From Apodospora peruviana (taxonomy: Eukaryota; Ascomycota; Sordariomycetes; Sordariales; Lasiosphaeriaceae), in NCBI GenBank assembly GCA_033439685.1, contig JAUEDM010000005.1, positions 62,001-126,000 of the forward strand: DNA of 64,000 nt, read 5' to 3'. Of this stretch, positions 58,111 to 64,000 are shown in pieces. Position 1 is the stretch's first letter; each line of letters starts with the position of its first letter. The notes beneath the pieces are model-generated. The model had not been told where the DNA came from and searched no databases. It saw nothing but the letters and a program-made list of their open reading frames with translations. Both the position numbers and the translations under genes were made by a program.

Positions 58111-59045
58111 CTTGGTCGTTTACGTTGTAGGTTGCTTCACTTGCTTGCTTGGCGTCTTAGAAACTAGAACTAGTGTGGGTGAGATAAAAGAGATTCTTGA
58201 CAACAGTCGGGTAAGATTCATGTTGAGGGGGTGGTTAAGGGTCATCGGCGTCGACATAGTCTGAGTTTCGGCTAAATGCTCACGTAAAGTGAAAGTTGTT
58301 CCAATTTTCTCGCCATAGTAGGTGGTATGGATAGACGTAGCCGCGGCGGCCTCGGGTAAATGTTGAACATGCAACTGCCGCATGGGACTAACTCTATATA
58401 TGCTTTCGGTGCCGAATAACCTCATGATGATTCATTATGGGTAGGAGTGGTTGTTAGCTGTTCCTTCGATATGTGTTGTTGGACATTCAGGGGTTGTTTG
58501 GTGAGGCAGAACTGTGCCGTGGAACGACTGATCCTTATGACATTTCACTCCCCCATCGTCCGCCGATATTGTGGCCGTTATAGTAGAGGTTCTACCGTCT
58601 GGGATCAGGTACTTCGCCGTATGCAAGAATACCTATAACTACCTATGTCTTCGGGTGCTGGGATACCAGCAAGAGTTGGCCCGTAAACAGTCAGTCAGTC
58701 ACCTTTGATAGGAAAGGGGTACCAAAGAAAGAAGAAACAACTCGGTCCCTGGTCTACCGGGATGAGCCGGTGACAGGTTTCGGCAGCTGACCCTGGGTCC
58801 CGGAATGACATTCAGGGGTCCTCTTGGCAACACTCCGAGTGACGTCATACTGGACCCCATCGTGAACAAAACCACAGCACGATGATGACACCGCTACCTT
58901 ATTAAATTCATCATCTACCCCAACAAACTCGACAGATATCTAGATCTCGAACTTCAAACAACACTCTCAACACCTGGGTCAAACAAGTCAAAACAAACAA
59001 CACTCTTAAACCCCTCTCCCACCAACTAACACCACAAAAAACAAC
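58111..59045. other. Divergent promoter region
   Basis: This is the upstream sequence of the small secreted protein (minus) and of the small hydrophilic protein (plus). It contains the CRE-like site at 58840-58847. Short frames on the minus strand (58120-58626) were not accepted. Confidence 0.5.
58840..58847. promoter_or_regulatory. CRE-like palindrome TGACGTCA
   Basis: This is a perfect ATF/CREB-type octamer 198 nt before the start codon at 59046, almost the same distance as the site upstream of the DUF1264 gene. Confidence 0.45.
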
Positions 59046-59436
59046 ATGTCCGACCTAATCGAATCCCTCAAGGATGCGGTCAACCCTTCGCGGCGTGAGT
59101 CCGCCACAAGCCCAACCTACGACCCCAAAGAGCGCGGCCCATACCCCGACCGTCGACCAAGAAGCGATAATCAAGTCGACCCCCCAACCACAGAAGCAAG
59201 ACAACATAGTGATGGAATCTGCCGCGTCGTCGGTAACAGAACCCAACAAGTCACCGAAAATGGCAACCAACAAAGGGTTTAATGCCCCTGAGGGAACATA
59301 TGGCCCACACAGCTCGCGGATCGCAAACGCATTGGATCCGCGGGTAGATTCGGATCTTGATGGCCATCCGAAGAGTGGGCTGCATGATTTTGGTGGCGTT
59401 GCAAAAAGGGGAAGAATAGAAATAATGGAAGCATGA
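59046..59436 (+). CDS. Small hydrophilic conserved-looking protein
   Basis: Two exons (59046-59094, 59210-59436; intron 115 nt) give 91 residues. The first exon supplies MSDLIESLKDAVNPSR and the second an acidic/polar chain with FNAPEGTYGPHSSRIANALD and PRVDSDLDG, a pattern I associate with small fungal proteins expressed in stress or spores. I cannot name the family. There is no signal or membrane segment. The acceptor choice (ATAG at 59209) is the one that joins the frames; retention of the intron gives a different 78-residue protein. A CRE-like site lies upstream. Confidence 0.6.
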
Positions 59437-59977
59437 ATGTGTTTCTTTTGGACTTGAGAGCTGATTAGGCTCTTGGTGCTTGTGTTCAGATGGCAGTTAT
59501 GGAAATCTGGTTGGAAAAGGGTGTACGATAAATAATTTCAGTGGAACGGTGCGGCATAAGGACAGGGTACCTTCGTACTCGGGATGGAGACTGGCGGTTC
59601 AGGTTGTTTATTTCCATGGCCGGACATCAGTGTTTTAGACAGACTGGAGAAACTTGGTTCGTTAGTGTCTGTTGTTATCAACGAAGAGGTTGAGTAGACC
59701 AGATGTAAATGACAGGTACTTTACAAAGGGGCTTTGATTCAAACCAACGGAAGCATAAACACTATTTAATGGTAGGTTTTTGAAGCCATAAACAGTAAGC
59801 TTGGACTAAAGACATAGTGTTCATATCCATTATTACCAAATCAGCCATAATTACCTCTCTTAACTCCTGAACCCGAGCCCGTTTCTTTCATTCCTCATCA
59901 TTTATCCATCGTCAAAGGCATATCCAACCTCGTAATTCTTAATCAGATAGTCATAACTCATATCTGCCAGTCTGCCC

Positions 59978-60652
59978 CTAGACACAAGGCCCGTCGTACA
60001 GAATAACGTGATCAGGAGCTTTATCACCACTAAACGGGATCTGGACCAGAATGGTTGGTTCGTCGCTCGGAAACTCGGTATAGTGGCCCGCGATGGTGCT
60101 GACGGACTTGAGATCCGCCGCTATCAGCACAGAGGACTTGGTCGTGCCGGGCATTATGTATGCCATGTGAGTCTCCGGACGACTGGGGGCTTGTGCCACC
60201 GTTTCTGGTAGTTGGTCGTCCACGACGCTGGAGGTCATGGACGAGTCGTTTACTACTGTCTTTGGATCGCTGTTTCCGTTGTCAGGTGCCGGGGACGTGA
60301 TTCTGATGAGGCCGTTGAGGATTATGGATAATCTGTTCTCATTGTCAATTACGTATATGCAAGAATATACACTGATCGGTAGGAGAGTGGTTGTGACAGA
60401 CTGGACATGAGGTGCCCAAGCCTCGCCGATATGGGTGCGCGGTTCGATCCTCGACCAAGCAGCCGCCGTGGTGTTTCCGACGGCATAATTGGCCGCTTGC
60501 ATGGCGTCGACGGGGATGGAGGCGAGCTGCCAGCATTCTAGCACCGAGTATCCGTCCCGGGAAGACAGCGCTGTGATGTTGAACGGGGTAAAAGCGGCAC
60601 ATATCTGAACGATGGTGAGACTGAGTAGGGTATACTTGATGGCTAGCGGCAT
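59978..60652 (-). CDS. Small secreted protein with C-terminal Cys
   Basis: Two exons (60402-60652, 59978-60332) give 201 residues. A signal peptide (MPLAIKYTLLSLTIVQICAA) precedes a domain containing DGYSVLECWQLASIPVDAMQ, SRIEPRTHIGEAWAPHVQ, PGTTKSSVLIAADLKSVST and the end VILYDGPCV. Only two Cys are left after the signal, enough for one disulfide. The 69-nt intron has a GTCTGT donor, is a multiple of three and has no stop, so retention would add 23 residues. Splicing gives the more natural join HVQ-LSIILNG. I do not know the family; it is an extracellular protein. Confidence 0.7.
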   Translation of the reverse strand: MPLAIKYTLLSLTIVQICAAFTPFNITALSSRDGYSVLECWQLASIPVDAMQAANYAVGNTTAAAWSRIEPRTHIGEAWAPHVQSVTTTLLPISVYSCIYVIDNENRLSIILNGLIRITSPAPDNGNSDPKTVVNDSSMTSSVVDDQLPETVAQAPSRPETHMAYIMPGTTKSSVLIAADLKSVSTIAGHYTEFPSDEPTILVQIPFSGDKAPDHVILYDGPCV

Positions 60653-61098
60653 TTTGATATAGATAGATGGACCCATGAAGAATAGAGTTTGGTATAGTTG
60701 GTTGGCCTGTCGGCTGGTGGAAACGACGGTTCACACTGGCGTTCGAACGGTCCACTTGTCAACGATGTCAACGGCCGCAAGCGCGGAAAACGGGTCCGGG
60801 GAAAGTCGTGGGACATATAGATAGGGTTTGAAAGGTGGCGTCGGCTGAGCTTGGGATCGGCGCACCGGACGTCCGGTACATATGAGACAATGCCGCGCAA
60901 TGTCAGCCAACGCCAGGCAATGCCAAAGTCAAATGCAAAGTTCCTTGATAGGATAAGTTCGCCATTTAGCTCGATTAAAGCTTACTTCAAACCCCCACGT
61001 ACTCGATTAATATGCTGGTCAGGGTTGACTTCCCAACCGATTTGGGCTTGCTGTCCTTTATGCCAGAAACATATGTACATATTCCCACACAAGTCCCC

Positions 61099-62022
61099 TC
61101 AGACATCCTTCCCATGCAGTATCTGCTTAAAGATCTCGTAATTCCCCTCCCCATTAGGATCATACACAGCAAAGCAAACATCTCGCCACCAGTTCCCAGA
61201 AAACTCGTCTTCCCTCAGAACCTCAAGCCAGCAATTTGCCACATCCTCAGGCGGGTTCTCGAAAACACCACACCCCAACGCACCAAGCACAAGCATGCGA
61301 TGCCCCTTCGACGCAGCCATCCTCAAAACCAATCTCATCTTATCCTTGGTCAAGTTCCTGTCAGAATTGCGCGCAAACACTCGCTTCTCCCTTGGTAACG
61401 CCCCGCTACCAGCACGGCTTTTTACATCGAAAACCTTGACGTCAGGATGATAAAGCGCCGCAACCGTCAACACGCTCACGACGGGAAGATGCTCCACCGG
61501 CACGTTTGGGTACAAAATGTTATGCCCCTGAGCAAGCGAGTCGCGCACCACAAGCACATGCGGACTGTAGAGCGCCTCGTTTGTGGACAGCGGGTAGGAG
61601 GCGCTGTCGAGCGACATGGCTAGGGAAGAGCGGTAGCAGATGGCTTCTTCTTGGGCAAGCGCACCGTTAAGCCAGCCGCCGCCGGGGCTGTGGCGGTTGG
61701 CGAAGTTGACGACTGCCGGGTACGGGCTGCTGCCCAGGTTAGGAGGTGAGTCGTCGTCGGAGAGAAGGCGCCGCTGCGACATGTCGATTGCCGCGTTGAG
61801 GGTGTCTTCGTTTATTACACCGATGGTGGCCGGGGCGGGGTACGCTGGGCAGAGGTTCGGATCCAGGTAGGGGAGGTTGTTGAGGGTGAATTTTCCGCAT
61901 TTTCGGACGGCATCGTCGCCTGTGGGGCCGAGTTTGGAGGCGATTGTGGGTAGAATTGAGATTTGTTCTTGGGCGATGGCGCGGAGGGTTTCTCTCTGCC
62001 GGTCGGAGTCGGTGGTTGCCAT
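61099..62022 (-). CDS. Microbial-type poly(ADP-ribose) glycohydrolase
   Basis: A single exon gives 307 residues. It belongs to the microbial-type PARG family (TIGR02452-like, macrodomain fold). The catalytic signature NFANRHSPGGGWLNGALAQE and E (about 135-155) holds the GGG loop and the double glutamate QEE. VFDVKSRAGSGALPREKRVF and LVLGALGCGVFENPPEDVA are further family blocks. The enzyme should release ADP-ribose from poly(ADP-ribose) or related conjugates in nucleus or cytosol. The start at 62022 (MATTDSD) fits the family. The frame is open another 69 codons upstream, but that part looks non-coding. It is divergent from the HET-domain gene, sharing a 441-nt upstream region. Confidence 0.88.
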   Translation of the reverse strand: MATTDSDRQRETLRAIAQEQISILPTIASKLGPTGDDAVRKCGKFTLNNLPYLDPNLCPAYPAPATIGVINEDTLNAAIDMSQRRLLSDDDSPPNLGSSPYPAVVNFANRHSPGGGWLNGALAQEEAICYRSSLAMSLDSASYPLSTNEALYSPHVLVVRDSLAQGHNILYPNVPVEHLPVVSVLTVAALYHPDVKVFDVKSRAGSGALPREKRVFARNSDRNLTKDKMRLVLRMAASKGHRMLVLGALGCGVFENPPEDVANCWLEVLREDEFSGNWWRDVCFAVYDPNGEGNYEIFKQILHGKDV

Positions 62023-62463
62023 TGGGGCCTCAGAACGGTGACCGTTCAACGGTCTGGCCCGGTGTGGAGGTCGGGGATGAGCGGATTGACGCCAATGTTG
62101 CAGATTGTCGGGTTTGGTCCGTGCGCCTTGATGCAGTGCGTCGTCTTGGCGTGAATGCAGCACCTTTAATCCAGATATTTCTTGTCCGATCAAGAATTGC
62201 GCAGTGATCCGGGCAAGAATTGATGTCATTCAGGTGGTCGGTGTGCCGGTGCTGAGGGGAAAGAGGCCAGTGATTTGAGATCCACCGTTAGGCAGCAAGT
62301 TGGTCCTTCCTGTAATTGGTGAGCATTATCAACCAAGGCGGCAGCCCGACACTTCAGCACTTTTGTGCCGACCTGATTGAGGTTCAAATTCTCAGAAAGG
62401 ACTTGGAGTGGAATAGACGAAACATCATCCACTTCCACTTGTCCCTAACAGGCTCGTCTTTCA
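62023..62463. other. Shared upstream region of PARG and HET genes
   Basis: This 441-nt divergent intergenic region is likely to hold both promoters. No TATA consensus or long motif stands out. Confidence 0.5.
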
Positions 62464-64000
62464 ATGGCTTTCCAGTCCAGCTTTCCATACCAGCCCCTCC
62501 CAGCCAACGATGCCCGTTTCCTGCGTGTCCTACGTATCACTCCCGGCGAGGCATCTTCACCCCTCGTCTGCAAACTCGAACACGCAATTTGCCTCCCAGA
62601 GGACCCCGACAACTTACGCAATCCAAAGACCGTAGTCGAGGATACTGACAACCCGCTCGTCGGGTATGAAGCCCTCTCCTACTGCTGGGGCGACCCAACA
62701 CACACAGATTCCATAACCCTCAACTCCTTGCCATTCGGCATCTCGGCCAACCTCTCAGCTGCACTCCATCAACTCCGCAAGCCGGACGTCGAACGCATCC
62801 TGTGGGTAGACGCAATCTGCATTGACCAGTCCTCAGACTCCGACAAAAAGCGCGAGGTTAGCCGGATGCGTGCCATCTACTACTCGGCCAAATCAGTCGC
62901 CATCTGGCTGGGCCCATCCTCCCCAACCAGCAACGATGCACTCAACTTCGCGGAGGAAATGTACTCCACCTTCCGCTTCGTTTGCGACCAATTTGGCGTC
63001 GGCTCTTCAGGCGAGGGCGCCTTCGACTGGATCGACGAGCAGACGCGGCTGGCCATTTCTCAAAAATGGGGCTTCCTCTCTCCGGACCGAACGGATGACT
63101 GGAAGGCCTTGCACGAGCTTTTTGGCAGGCCATGGTTCGGCCGCGCGTGGACGCTGCAAGAGCTCATCGTGTCGCGCGATGCCGTTGTCATTTGCGGCGA
63201 TCGCTCAGTCCCCTGGATGGCGATCGAAGTCGCTGCCCTCGTGGCGGACGTGACCTACTGGCATGTCCACCAACTCATAAGCGACGATGCTCAGTACAAG
63301 CTACCTGGCTATCTACTAGATTTCACTCTATCCATGGTCCGCACGCGCACCTCATACCGCCACCTCGATAACAAGCGAAACATCAACGGCCTCGTCGGGC
63401 CAGGCGCATCGTTTTCCCGCGCGGAGGGCGCATCCACCCGCCTCACGAACAATACTAGTCGCGGCTGTTCCCTCCCGCACGACAAAATCTACTCGGTGAT
63501 CGGCATCCTACCTCCCCCTTTGCGGGACGCCATCCAGCCCGATTACAGCCTTCCAGCGCTGGAGATGTACAAGCGCGCTGTTCAGGCGTGCATCCGGACC
63601 ACCGGCTGGCTCAACATCATTTGTCATTCGCAGTATTCGGAATGGTATCCTCCGTCGCATCCGTCTTGGTTGCCTGACTGGACGCGGCCTCCAAGGGGGA
63701 CGGTCTTTGCAGAGCGAAGTAGCGCGCTCATGCCGCCGCACCGGCCGGTGAAGGAAAGAAAGGCTGAAGGAGCTTTTATTTCGGAGGACCTTTCCGTGCT
63801 TACTGTAAGGGGGTTTGTGGTTGGCGTTGTTGAAGTACCTGGAGTTGAGGAGTTAGGAGGTTGTTTCCCTGGGCTCCGGAAGGCAAGCCAGTTCCTGGCT
63901 GTCGATGGGCCGGAGTCACGCAAATGGCGAGATTGTGTTTATCCTAGTACCTATCCTGAGTTCCAGTACATTCCTAATGCTCCGGCCGACGTGGACCACG
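62464..64000 (+). CDS. HET-domain protein, truncated by window end
   Basis: The frame opens at ATG 62464 and stays open to the end of the window (512 codons). After a leader of about 20 residues come the HET-domain blocks: FRLRVL-like start, GYEALSYCWGD (about 73-83), ILWVDAICIDQ (about 116-126) and FGRPWFGRAWTLQELIVSRD (about 220-239). The middle and C-terminal parts follow the usual layout of large HET proteins, including SLPHDKIYSVIGILPP and LPDWTRPPRGTVF. HET domains are TIR-like and trigger cell death in heterokaryon incompatibility. No NACHT or repeat domain is visible before the end of the window. The gene is incomplete here. Confidence 0.9.
   Translation, partial: MAFQSSFPYQPLPANDARFLRVLRITPGEASSPLVCKLEHAICLPEDPDNLRNPKTVVEDTDNPLVGYEALSYCWGDPTHTDSITLNSLPFGISANLSAALHQLRKPDVERILWVDAICIDQSSDSDKKREVSRMRAIYYSAKSVAIWLGPSSPTSNDALNFAEEMYSTFRFVCDQFGVGSSGEGAFDWIDEQTRLAISQKWGFLSPDRTDDWKALHELFGRPWFGRAWTLQELIVSRDAVVICGDRSVPWMAIEVAALVADVTYWHVHQLISDDAQYKLPGYLLDFTLSMVRTRTSYRHLDNKRNINGLVGPGASFSRAEGASTRLTNNTSRGCSLPHDKIYSVIGILPPPLRDAIQPDYSLPALEMYKRAVQACIRTTGWLNIICHSQYSEWYPPSHPSWLPDWTRPPRGTVFAERSSALMPPHRPVKERKAEGAFISEDLSVLTVRGFVVGVVEVPGVEELGGCFPGLRKASQFLAVDGPESRKWRDCVYPSTYPEFQYIPNAPADVDH

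Noticed and set aside
1..64000. CRISPR array, bacterial operons or ribosome-binding sites
   Set aside because: No spaced repeats of CRISPR type were seen, and the gene structures are eukaryotic with spliceosomal introns.

Overview
The window is nuclear DNA of a filamentous ascomycete, a Pezizomycotina and most likely a Sordariomycete. The evidence is many short GT-AG introns (about 50-107 nt) with CTNAC-like branch sites, single-gene transcription units on both strands, and typical fungal families: a HET-domain protein, a GMC oxidoreductase, GH10 and GH16-CBM1 hydrolases, a class I terpene synthase, a DUF6536 protein, a LaeA-like methyltransferase, F-box proteins and UstYa-type proteins. Exon boundaries were derived by hand from splice sites, reading phase and protein-family continuity, and all were checked for an intact reading frame.

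Layout. 1-9.7 kb: an amino-acid permease, a tRNA-like relic, a coding relic, a GH10 xylanase and a sesquiterpene-type synthase. 11-16.3 kb: a large DUF6536 membrane protein and a Ser/Thr/Gly-rich secreted protein. 16.3-19.5 kb: gene-poor. 19.5-25 kb: a LaeA-like methyltransferase, a tRNA-Arg, a broken F-box gene and a methionine-type permease. 26.2-30 kb: the most interesting block. A 92-residue secreted precursor holds three Kex2-flanked copies of an LFDTW(A/M)VPPG peptide. It faces two genes for single-pass membrane proteins, each with two HxxHC motifs (UstYa type). Together they look like a compact fungal RiPP (dikaritin-type) locus with an unfamiliar core. A decayed lactonase relic and a DUF1264 gene follow. 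33-38.7 kb: a modin-like protein and a charged protein with a tiny first exon. 39-47 kb: a decayed hemerythrin-like gene, a kelch-like protein, a GMC oxidoreductase and a GH16-CBM1 enzyme. 48.8-56.3 kb: an F-box protein, two broken secondary-metabolism genes (O-methyltransferase and GliT-like oxidoreductase) and a multi-pass membrane protein. 57-64 kb: an intron-bearing tRNA-like gene, small secreted or hydrophilic proteins, and a microbial-type PARG gene divergent from a HET-domain gene that runs off the end.

Functionally the window mixes nutrient uptake and plant-polymer breakdown with specialised metabolism (terpene synthase, LaeA-like regulator, RiPP locus, dead cluster relics) and self/non-self recognition (HET). 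At least six loci are broken genes, so the region looks like fast-evolving accessory sequence.
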